The notes under the pieces were generated by a model, which was not told the origin of the DNA, did no database searches, and saw only the letters and a program-made list of their open reading frames with translations. Positions 1-9,600 of a stretch of 11,308 nucleotides of DNA are shown piece after piece. Where the stretch lies: assembly GCA_003024985.2 (NCBI GenBank), contig PXIH01S0027441.1, one strand, 5' to 3'. Both the position numbers and the translations under genes were made by a program. Source of the DNA: Euperipatoides rowelli (lineage: Eukaryota > Onychophora > Udeonychophora > Euonychophora > Peripatopsidae). Numbering within the stretch: position 1 is the stretch's first letter; each line of letters begins with the position of its first letter.

Positions 1-249
1 AGACAAATATTAAAGGAAATTATCCAAGACAAATATAACAACAAATTATATGCCTAACAAGGCATATAATTTGTTGTTAATTGTGAAAAATTTAAAGAAT
101 TAATGGAATTAGAGAATAAATACAAAGGTATATATGATTTTCTAGCCCATGCTGGAAGTGCGCAATTTCTAGAACAGGAAACTTCTAACAATTCTAGAAA
201 AAGAGTTGCGCCGGATACATGTGATGGCGACATCCGTTCCGGCAAATGA
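1..249 (+). pseudogene. LINE ORF1, C-terminal remnant
   Basis: Frame 1 reads RQILKEIIQDKYNNKLYA up to a stop at 55-57, then is open again from about position 70 to a TGA at 247-249, ending KRVAPDTCDGDIRSGK. The stretch is charged and helix-like (KFKELMELENKYKG). It sits directly in front of the LINE ORF2 start in the position expected for ORF1, which codes for the RNA-binding chaperone of the retrotransposon particle. No domain can be recognised because only the tail is present. The break at 55-69 coincides with the inverted repeat at 36-79, whose right arm carries the second stop. Identity rests mainly on position, so confidence is moderate. Confidence 0.45.
36..79. repeat. Perfect 19-bp inverted repeat with 6-nt loop
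   Basis: Left arm 36-54 (TAACAACAAATTATATGCC) and right arm 61-79 are exact reverse complements, separated by TAACAA at 55-60. It interrupts the otherwise open ORF1 frame with two stops. It looks like a template-switch or foldback duplication inside the element, not a functional site. Confidence 0.9.
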
Positions 250-265
250 TCATAAAAGTAGAATT

Positions 266-1000
266 ATGCCAAAGAAGGGTAAAAAAACAAATAATAGTAA
301 ATACACTCCAAAAATAAAAACATTAATATTAATCTAATAACATTAAATGTGTTAGGACTTAACAATATAGATAAGCAACGCAAATTATTGTCGTATTTAG
401 AAAATCACAAATGTAATATAGCATGCATTCAGGAAACAAAAATNGGAAAAATGTCAATACAAAATGATAACTGGGAATTTTTTATGTCTGGCAGGGGTAG
501 AAATAAAAGGTGTGGGGTTGCAGTATTAGTTAAAAAAACAGTGTTTTTAAAAATATTAAAATTATTGAGGAGTTTAATATTAGTGATGGGAATATCGTAG
601 CAATTGAACTAGAAATTGATAAAATAAAATGTATTATTGTTTCATTGTACCTGCCTTCTAAGCCAAATAAAAATAGACAAATATTGATTTTCAAATTAAG
701 AGCATTACTGAATAAATTTAATAAAATTCCACTTTTCTTGTTAGGGGATAGAAATACGGATTCGAACGTAGGTACACATAGATATTTCCAGGATGCAATA
801 GATGAAAATGGTCTGGCGATCTTTGGACCAGACTCAAGGTTAATACGCATGGTCCAACGTTCTGTCGAAGTCAAAATCGTATTGACAGATTATTTGTGCC
901 GATAGGCCATCAATTGATTACATTCAGAGCAATAAAACGTGTGGACTTTCCGTTTTCAGATCATTGTTCACTATCGGCCAAGATAGAGTTCGGTGGAGAT
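266..1000 (+). pseudogene. LINE ORF2, APE-type endonuclease domain (frameshifted)
   Basis: This is the target-nicking endonuclease of the LINE. The likely start is the ATG at 266-268 (MPKKGKKTNN), 16 nt after the ORF1 stop. Frame 2 closes at 335 and the domain continues in frame 1 (ITLNVLGLNN, CIQETK at 429-446), shifts to frame 3 near 550 in a T/A-rich run (VSLYLPSKPNKN, then LGDRN at 741-755) and to frame 2 near 870 (NRIDRLFVPIGHQ, and SDH at 956-964). The order N...QETK...GDxN...SDH is the family signature, so the metal-binding and catalytic motifs are still readable despite the broken frame. An N at 444 lies just after QETK. The element cannot make an active enzyme as assembled. Confidence 0.88.
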
Positions 1001-1620
1001 AAGGCGGCTAGGATTCCAATCTGGAAGTGCCCCATTGATTTATTAGAAGCTAAATATATGCAAGATCGAATAAAAAAATTTATTGACGAATCATTTGGAA
1101 ACGGCGAAGATAATATGACTGAGAAGTGGGAATGGTTCAAACAAACATTGCCTGATGAAATTGAGCAGATTAAAAGAATGATGAAGCATGATATTAGAGT
1201 AGTTAAACCTAGCAGGAAAAAAATAGGCAAAATGAATTTATGAAAGATATAGAATTTACATNGAACGAAATGATAGAGGGAATTGAATGCTGTTTCCTGA
1301 AAGGGAAAAATAGTCCAAAAGATGTGTGGAGAATTAGTATGGAGTTGAGACATGGAATGATCAAAAAGGGTAGAATGTTTTGGAATAAGGTGAGAAGAAT
1401 AATAAGCAATAAAGGGAAATCATCATTTAAAGAGATTGAGATTGACGGAGTGATATACAATGAACACGAAAGGATCAAAACAGCGATCGTTTATAAAATC
1501 ACGGAACAGTTAAAAGAAAAAATACATAACATTCCGATCGATAAATCGTTTTACCCACTCTCTAAAATGGTTCAAGCTACAAGCAAATCGATATGTGACC
1601 CACCGTCACAAGAGCAAATT
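1001..1620 (+). pseudogene. LINE ORF2, linker between endonuclease and RT
   Basis: Frame 2 stays open to a TGA at 1241-1243 and the protein then continues in frame 1 from about 1223 (NEFMKDIEFT) to 1755. The segment is lysine-rich and helical in composition (MFWNKVRRIISNKGKSSF, YKITEQLKEK). This is the position and character of the linker that joins endonuclease and RT in L1/Tx1-type ORF2 proteins. A typical pre-RT phrase follows (PSQEQIDNIIKNMKNGRSP). No enzymatic motif is visible here. An N at 1262 falls in the frame. One frame change, at about 1225-1243, breaks it. Confidence 0.75.
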
Positions 1621-2890
1621 GATAACATTATTAAAAACATGAAAAATGGCAGAAGCCCTCGGATTGATGGGTTGCCGGTTGAGTTCTATAAGTTATTCAG
1701 ATTACAGCTGAGCAAAATACTACATAAAAAAAGGAGTGAGCCCAGATTCTTTTAAAGAAGCCTATATCATATTTATACCTTAAAAAGGGAGATTTAGAAA
1801 AATTTGATGAATGGAGACCTATAACGTTACAAAACATTGATTATAAGATATTTTCAAGGATAATAGCTAGGAGGTTGACTGTGATTGCTGGTGAATACAT
1901 CTCCCCTGAGCAGACTTATTCTATCCGGGGGAGATGTATGCTTGGAAATATTACTGCAATGCATGACCTGGTCTGGTAAGCTGACAAGAAAAAAAGAACA
2001 CTTATTGTAGCATCACTGGACCAGGCCAAAGCATTTGATGCCGCATCGCATAAATTTATGGATGAGATGTTGACTGCTTTGAACTTTGATAAGGCGAGAA
2101 ACATTATCAGTTTGATATTCAGATAATCATATACGCATTTATTAATTAATGATGAGTTATCACATAGAATATCAGTTAGAAGGGGGATACGCCAGGGTGA
2201 CCCGTCTTCATGAATACTATATTCTATGTTTATTGAACCACTGATCTGCAAGCTCAGAGCTGTGCTGTCAGAACAGGTGTTTCTGATAGGGGAGAGACGT
2301 TTCCACCTATCAGTTTACGCAGATGATATAACGCTGTTCCTAAAGTCAACAGCCAGTATTGGGATTGCTATGGAAATTTTTCGTTCCTTCGGAAATCATC
2401 CGGAGCGAAACTTAACGAAAGCAAAACTCAAATTTATCTCTCAAGTAATTGTAAAATATCTTCAAATGATAGGTACATATATATCACCGTACAAAATCGA
2501 CAAAAAATATATTAAATCATTAGGGATTATATTTGGACATAAAGACGCAGATCGGAAAAATTAGGATAACCTCGGCTAAATTATGGCCATTACTGAAAGT
2601 AGCTTCTTTCCTAATGAGAATTAATATAATAAAAACTTATTTGTTGTCAAAAATATTGTTTCTGCTCCATATAATCAAACCTACAAATCATGAAATAAAA
2701 ACAATTGAACAAGTATTGCTGCAAATGTTTTGGAGAAAAGGGAGAAGGATGTGGGTANCCAAAAAAATATTAAAATTGGATAGAGAGGATGGAGGATTAG
2801 AATTCCCGGATATAGAGGTTAGCAAAATGACATGTAGACTGGGTAGATTCAGGAGGCTGGTTTCTGCTACTGAGATTGACAAAATATGTT
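1621..2890 (+). pseudogene. LINE ORF2, reverse transcriptase and thumb region (broken)
   Basis: The RT copies element RNA at the nicked target. Motifs in order are DGLPVEFYK (about 1663-1690, frame 1), FDEWRPITLQN (about 1803-1835, frame 3), motif A DQAKAFD (2019-2039), RRGIRQGDP (2178-2204), catalytic YADD (2316-2327), and SLGIIFG (about 2517-2538). A thumb-like segment in frame 1 follows (LLSKILFLL, FWRKGRRMWV, DGGLEFPDIE). Damage: frame changes near 1745-1757, at 1781, near 2396, near 2460 and near 2540; in-frame stops at 1977-1979, 2124-2126 and 2211-2213. The stop at 2211 falls just after RQGDPSS. There is an N at 2758. No C-terminal zinc knuckle is seen before similarity fades near 2885. 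The YADD aspartates are intact but the gene is dead. Confidence 0.92.
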
Positions 2891-3290
2891 TAAACCTTAT
2901 ACATATTATATTGTATTTATTTATTTCTTACAAAATTAGACTGCACCATATTAATTTATTATAGTCCACTAATAAATAAATAATTTTATACATTTCATGC
3001 TTTAATTCATCAATTAGGCTAAATACAATCTTTTTTGTTTTTACTCCCTCCCCCCTTCTAATAAAATTTGAAATGCCTCCCTGTGGTGTTGCTTCTAGTG
3101 ATGACATGGGGCCATATTTATAAGGACACCAGGGCCCCAAACGTTCTTAAAAAGTTCCTGGTTACATTCATTAATCTCTGATGCATAGGCAAGACAGTCA
3201 GGTTGAAAATGTTAAGGAAATAAGACATTTTTTAAGAATAACTTGGATTGACAATATTTGAAAAAACATTTTATTAATTTCAAATTACAA
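2886..3290. other. AT-rich 3' flank with a G/C-rich repeat-like fragment
   Basis: No gene is supported here. The stretch 3040-3136 differs sharply from its surroundings. It has a C-rich tract at 3044-3057 and a short inverted pair, GGGGCC at 3108-3113 with GGGCCCC near 3131-3137. The minus strand is open across 2928-3140 but shows no recognisable protein. It is probably an eroded dispersed repeat between the LINE and the HOGA1 3' end. Confidence 0.4.
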
Positions 3291-3296
3291 TACATT

Positions 3297-3333
3297 TTTA
3301 TTATTTATTTTATTTTCAAATATTTACTTTATT
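3297..3333 (-). terminator. Cluster of AATAAA poly(A) signals, HOGA1 3' end
   Basis: On the minus strand AATAAA occurs at 3333-3328, 3314-3309, 3309-3304 and 3302-3297. The first lies about 165 nt after the HOGA1 stop codon, a normal distance for a short 3' UTR. In so AT-rich a region the hexamer also occurs by chance, so the exact cleavage site is unknown. Confidence 0.45.
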
Positions 3334-3497
3334 GTAGGCTATATCCAAAGGTCTATATTACTCATATTTAGTCAAATTCTAAAAAAATATTAGAAAATAT
3401 ACTGTATTTGCCGAATAATCCCAATCTGTATTTAGCAAATAATTATAAAATTTCATCAGCATGATTATTTATAATTTCCTCCTCAAAAGTTCTGTAA

Positions 3498-3647
3498 TTA
3501 TAAGAAGCCATTCTCTTTAAACTCTTTTTTAAGATCTTTTAATTCCATGTCAGAAAGAGGCTGAATAGGAGAACGTGTTGGACCTCCATAATAACCAAAC
3601 CATTCCATAGATTGTTTCAAACCAGGTACTCCAAACTTTTTTGTAAC
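3498..3647 (-). CDS. HOGA1: HOGA1 last coding exon
   Basis: 150 nt: 49 codons and TAA at 3500-3498, reading [20 protein letters not shown], then [11 protein letters not shown], and ending KENGFL. The acceptor is TTTAAG before 3647. [10 protein letters not shown] and the NG-aromatic/aliphatic-Leu end match the human C-terminus (NGWL). The 2.3-kb intron before it holds the Polinton-like remnant in the opposite orientation. Confidence 0.95.
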   Translation of the reverse strand, partial: VTKKFGVPGLKQSMEWFGYYGGPTRSPIQPLSDMELKDLKKEFKENGFL

Positions 3648-6600
3648 CTTAAAATTATAAAATAACTAGTAATTAAAGATTAAAATAGAATTTAATATAT
3701 TATTTGAATTTTTCCAAACAAAATTTTTTTTAATATTTTATTATAAAATTTTTCTTATAAATTCAACAATTTACAAAAAAAAAAATAATGGTAAGATTTA
3801 TTCATAGACATTATCCAATATTTTGAAACAAGTTTATATACTATTTTAAATATTAAAATTATATAATAAATAATAGGAACTATATTCAGTATAACATCCT
3901 TTTAAGTCATATCATAAAAGTGCAATTATGCCTTTTAAGATTAAAAATGAGAAGTCAGTCAATAATAATAATAATAAGATAAATCAAATTATCTAAAGGT
4001 TAGGAATTCCCATCATGATGATTATTCTACTTCTACAACCATTCCAAATCTAGACTTCAATGAATTATCTAAACCAAATATTACCATATAATTTTGATGG
4101 ACTATTAGGTGATAGTTTTACATCTTTGAGCACTTTCTCTCCTACAAACTCATGTATTAGTCCTGAATCCAGTCAAAAACCATGCCCGGAATATTTTGAG
4201 GATTTACCACTACAATCTAGATGTTTTTGAAAATGTTTTTAATGTTGATAGTTTCAATGATAATAATATAACAAATCCCATTTCACCCACATTACACCCA
4301 GATAATTATTTTCTTGAATTATTATTTTATAATGATGATGACATCTTTGAAAATGGATTGAATGTTGAATTATTTAACACTCAATCATGTGATAATGCAG
4401 ACCCTCCATACAATCCTGAGAAATATTCTATACTTATCGATAGTGCCTTTCATTCACATATTTTTACTTTGAGAATATTTCTACATGTTTATCAAAATAT
4501 TCAAATCTTTTTAATTGAAGTAGAAAAATATTATAAATATGATTAATGATTAATTAAAAGTTTTTTCTGATTAGAATGATGAACAATGATGAAATAAAGG
4601 TGTTTAATTTTAAACATTAGGTACTGATCTAAATGTAACATTAGTAACATTAGGTACTGATCTAAATGTAGACCTAGACTGAGAATTTTCAAAATTTTGT
4701 TAGAACTAGATTTATGGAATGAGAAAGGGTCAGGTTGAAATTTTGAAGAAGAATGTCAGTTAATGTGATGTTTGTAATGAAAACAATAAAAAAAATTATC
4801 CTGTTTAATATAATGGCTAAGAAAGAGATGATATAGTTGTAGATTTATTATATTTAAAAAAGAAACAATCAAAGTAAACAATCACAAATCCAAACTTTTC
4901 TTTTGTAGAAATTGTTTCAGGGCATTAGAGTACAGATGATTTATCATCACTTGAACCTAATTGTTTAGTACATGATGCCTATTGAAAAAACATTTCAAAA
5001 TTTAATGAATATGAGAAAACATTTAAACTTCCTTTTATTTCATACATGGACTATGAGTGCATGTTAAGTCCTTGTAATGAAAAAATAAAGCTCAACCGTT
5101 TCATTTTTCACCTATATATTTTCCATATTATATCATGCAACAGATGAAAGTGAAAATGTAGCAGATAAATTTATTAAACAACCATATGAAGATGCTCAAA
5201 ATCTATAAAAATTATTTAGATAAAAATATCCCCATCATCATGATGGAAAAAGAAAATAAATTTTAAAAAGGTCACTCGTTTTAACTGTAAAACAAAATTT
5301 TATAATGAAGTCAAAGACCACATTACAGGATAATTATACAGGGCAGCATTATGTAGTGCAAGTAATCTAAAATTCAGAAACAATCCTTTTTTCCTGTAAT
5401 TTTTCATAACACATCCAAGTACCATTTCCATTTATTAGAGAAATCATTAGCCTGTCATGCTAGTGATATTCATGTCATTGCACAAAATGATGAATGTTGT
5501 ATTTCAATTAAAACAGATGTAGGGAAAGGTAAACATTTTAAATTAAGATTTCTAGATAGTTTTTGCTTCCTTCATTACAGTCTTGACACATTAGTTCAAT
5601 TACTAATACCTGGTCACTTTAAATCTATTATTCTAGTGAACGGTTAACCTATTAAAATTTTTTATTCTAAATAAAATATTTTTAAAATTTTATATTTTGT
5701 GGTTGTTTGTTTTAGAATTATATACTGTATGCTTATATAAAGAATTCCATTCTTTCTTTCAGATTAGTGAGTTCAAACAGTAAAATAAAATTTATTTATA
5801 ACTTTTTTTTTAAATAATTCCAAGCTATAGGTAACATTAAAAAAATCATGATAAAGGCCTTGGATACAGACATTTTCTCATGATTTATACAGCTTAAAAT
5901 GTGTACAGATCTCTTAAATTACTTACTGCTGTATTTGGTCCAATAAGTTTATATTGTAATTTTTGAGCTTCTGCCAACTTTCCCTGGTGATAAAATTCCT
6001 CCAATTTACAAACTTCTTCACCAAGAACATTAGCCAATGCACATACACCGCCTACACATCCTGAATAGCAAGAAAAATAATCTATGGTTTTAAATGCTTA
6101 AGCATATGAGTAATAATAGGCTAATTATTATTTTTTAAAAAAAAACCTATGTACAAACTTAATATACTTTGAAAAAAAATCTACTTGTACAAAGTATAAT
6201 CCAAGGTTAGCTCTAATCAGATTTGAACCAGTGAGCAACTTGGTCGCTGTAGCGCTGAGTCAGTGCTTTCAGGACTCAACTAACCCCACAGGGCGCTAAT
6301 TTTATTTTGTTAAATAAGTGATTCATTTGCTACAAATTATATGTTGAAATATTGCAAAAAATCATTAAAATAAAGCGTTAGAACCTTGAAAAGAAGTAAA
6401 GTCTATCACTTTTTGGAACTTTTAAATGTGAAATACATTAATGGTGTGAATATTATGTAGCCTAAACAAAATTAAACATGAGCAATAATTTATTAGTGAT
6501 AGAAAATCATTATACAGTAATGTTAGTCTTAATAAAAACCTTTCTGATGAAATTTTGAGCAAAACAGATAAAAGTCTGTATAGTAAGATCATCTGAAATT

Positions 6601-9600
6601 CAAATTGCTTGAAATAAGTTACAGCATAACTAAAGCAACACAAAAATGGTCTGAATTCCTATATTCAATTATATTTTAATACCCTACCACCAGATAACCC
6701 AGCGTTTCTCAACCAGGGTTCCGCCGCACTTCATTAGGGGTTCCGCGAGAAAGCATAGAAATAAATAAATGTTGTCAACNTAAATGTTTTCTTAGGTAGG
6801 GGTTCCTCAGGATACAAAAAATTATTTTAGGGCTTCCTTCATGAAAAAAAGGTTGAGAAGCACTGAGATAACCAGTTGTTGGAAGGTACAAATAAACTCC
6901 CAATTTTTACAATGAACAATCTAGGCTATTATTTATAGCAAATATTTCATTGCAATTCAAAACAAAGTTTCAATGCAAATATAGGCTTGGCATTCTAGAA
7001 ATAAATTAGAAATGTTTGTGTAAAAACAAACCAAAAAAAAAAGCTTGCAAATATCTTGATATGTTTATTTTCTTACATAACAAAAAAACTGTGTATTGAT
7101 ATTAATACTAGTATACAAAATAAATAAAATAGAGGAACATAGATTTGAAGATATAAAATTCAATTGATTGTAAAAATCTTTAAACATACCCACAACATAA
7201 CTTGGGAGTAAGAAACTTGCTGAACCAGCTAAAACTTGAAATCTGGAATTCTTTGTTTTGTATACAATGTATGCTATTTTAGTGATCTGAAAAAGATTCA
7301 AGCTGTGAATTGTGTTTAATTATTATTATTATTATTATTATTGCGTTTATTATAACTTAACACATATTACATTAACTATAATACAATAAAATAAAAATAT
7401 AAATAACTATAATTTGTATTGTTGNAATATATACAATAATAATACTATGTACAATGTGGACAAAGCACCCATTAAAGGCGCTAACATCCGGTGAACTAAT
7501 GATTGATTTTTCTTCACACCAGAGATATTTGACTAAAAAATAATAATGTGTCGCTGTTGTTAAGTTATAAAGAAAAAAAAGTTATGTAAAAAAAATGTTT
7601 CTGTTTTTATTCACTAGAGGTGGGGGAGGGGAAATGTTTAGATTTTTATCCACTAGATTGAAATGATTTGCTGCATTTTAAAGTAAAGAGAGGAAAAAGG
7701 AAAAGAAAAAGTATCAGGTTTGAGCACTTTATTAAATTTTTGTTTTTATTATAGAGAAGATTGGAGACATACTGTTTAGAAATTTGAAGCTTAACTATCA
7801 AAGATAGGCTAGATAGCCTACTGTAAGTTTGAAAAAGAAATGTAAATAATTTGAGCATTCTAAATATCAAAATGTAAATTCCGTAAAATATCTAGAAAAG
7901 CTTTTAAATATTTGTAAAAAACAGTATTTTTTTCCTGATAATGAAAATGTATTGATTAAACACATTTGGAATTCTGATTAAAATCTGAAGGGAAAAAATG
8001 ACATTTTATTTTATGGCTTATGCTTATTATTTTAGCTGCTACCATAATGTATTCCAGCTACAGTGACTAGATAGATAGTTCCAGCTACTTGCTTGTTCTG
8101 GCACCTAGTGTTGACATAAAAAAAATTTGTCTAAACAATTTAATTTCGGAAAGCACTAAATGAAAGATAATAAAATAAAAATATAGAAATATTCCTTTAA
8201 TATTAAAGTTCAATGCATGGTTGACCATTGTTGTGGCTGGAGACCAGCTTCAAAAACGAACCCAACTGCTCGACAATCTTTGATGAATCTTGATGACAGA
8301 CTTGAGTATTTCAATGGGTTCCATATTGCTCCCAGGAAGCTAGGATGTTGATAAACTGAATGAAAGACTAGAACAAGTTCTAATAGTGCAGTAGATTGTA
8401 TTAAAAATTTAAATGGCTCACAGTTTATCAGCATCTGTGGTTCTTGTAGTATAGTGGATGGGTATGGCATTGGGTTCTTCAAGCTCATTAGACTTTCAAT
8501 CCAACACCTTGTTCTGGCTAACTTGGGTGCTACTTATAACAAATTTATAAAGTACGAGTGACTTCAAACAATGATGAGAACGGTAAGGTTAGCAACTGGA
8601 TTCTTTTTATTTTCCAAACTAGGAAACAGCATACAATAAATAACCCTTACATAATTCATTAACAGCTTGAGGGGTTTGGTGTCAAGATGGGTGTACTGGC
8701 TACCAACTATAGATGAATTATATTACAAATGGGGGATAAAGGTTTGAGCAGAAGTGGCAAAAGCTAATCCGGCTAAACCAGACAACTTACAATACATTAA
8801 GGCTAGTTTATATGATACAAGTACAATGCTCATTTAAATTAGAGGTTTGAATAAATTAGCATGATTTGCACATGCAAGGAAGTCGATTGTTTTATGCAAT
8901 CTTTACATTCTTTATAATTGATCAGATTATATGATCACAGCTTTCACTATTTAAGAAAATAGTGAAGCCGTGATGGAACTTAAAGACTGCATAAACTGAA
9001 ACACTTATTCCTTGAAATGCACAACTTAAACTAGAGTAAATAATAACAATAAAATACTCTTTATATGGTTCGTTAAACTATATAAGGAATTTTTCTTGGC
9101 GACATTTATTTTATACTGCTAAGTGACTTAGAAATCATGGTTAGCTAGAATATGAATATTTATTTTAAAATATTTATAGAGTGTGCAATTTCTAGCTAAT
9201 TATAATTATTAAACTGAGACTAAATTTTAAAATGACAAATTTCCAAAATTATTAGTTTAAAAAATGTAGTCCTTACATCACCACCACTATCCTTCATTCC
9301 AATTATATTTGGATGTTCTGATAATTTAATAACAGGTTCTGGTGGCAAATCAATGGCTGTGTTTCCAGGTACGCTATACAGAATGACAGGCACAGGACTA
9401 TCATCTGCTACCTACAGTACAATAAAGTTGTTACAAAACATAATTAAACCATTCAAATTAAACTAATAGAAGAAAATTACTTAAAAAAATGGCATTTACT
9501 TTTGAGAAGTGTTCAATGAAGGCACTATTTGTCATTCTGTTTTTATAATAACAAGGAGTAACAACTAAAACTGCATCTGCTCCGGCTTTGGCCATGAGTG

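Larger units (their letters stand above)
1..2890 (+). mobile_element. Decayed non-LTR retrotransposon (LINE), L1/Tx1-like
   Basis: Seen: an ORF1 C-terminal remnant, a short spacer, then an ORF2 with an N-terminal APE endonuclease and a reverse transcriptase, all on the plus strand in the expected order. The endonuclease wording (CIQETK, LGDRN, IDRLFVPI, FPFSDHCSL) and RT wording (DGLPVEFYK, DQAKAFD, RRGIRQGDP, YADD, SLGIIFG) are those of the L1/Tx1 group (family knowledge). At least seven frame changes and five in-frame stops make it non-autonomous. The left part of ORF1 lies off the window. The 3' end is not defined: recognisable protein stops near 2885 with no clear tail, so the copy is 3'-truncated or eroded. 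It lies downstream of HOGA1 in opposite orientation. Clade assignment is an inference from motif style, not from a tree. Confidence 0.9.

Noticed and set aside
54-245. Minus-strand open frame across the ORF1 remnant
   Set aside because: It is the complement of the LINE ORF1 tail and begins in the palindrome; no family resemblance.
530-1478. Minus-strand open frames at 530-874, 961-1353 and 1209-1478
   Set aside because: They are opposite to readable endonuclease and linker motifs on the plus strand and have the Ile/Leu/Phe/Ser-rich composition of reversed coding sequence.
2928-3140. Minus-strand 70-codon frame downstream of HOGA1
   Set aside because: Covers a repeat-like GC-rich patch and AT-rich flank; no motif, and it lies beyond the HOGA1 poly(A) signals.
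246-3930. Similarity of TCATAAAAGTAGAATTATGCC (250-270) and TCATAAAAGTGCAATTATGCC (3912-3932), both just before a Lys-rich start
   Set aside because: 19 of 21 positions match, but in AT-rich DNA of this length about one such pair is expected by chance, and the flanks do not align.
6422-6643. Minus-strand 73-codon frame between the tRNA-like sequence and the MITE
   Set aside because: Hydrophobic AT-rich translation in intron DNA without motif or splice logic; chance frame.
7065-7301. Whole minus-strand 78-codon frame as a separate small gene
   Set aside because: Only 7190-7286 is coding, as a HOGA1 exon; the frame continues by chance through the donor GTATGT and upstream of the acceptor.
8210-8488. 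Minus-strand 92-codon frame
   Set aside because: No recognisable domain, and it overlaps the tRNA-like sequence; kept only as unexplained intron DNA.
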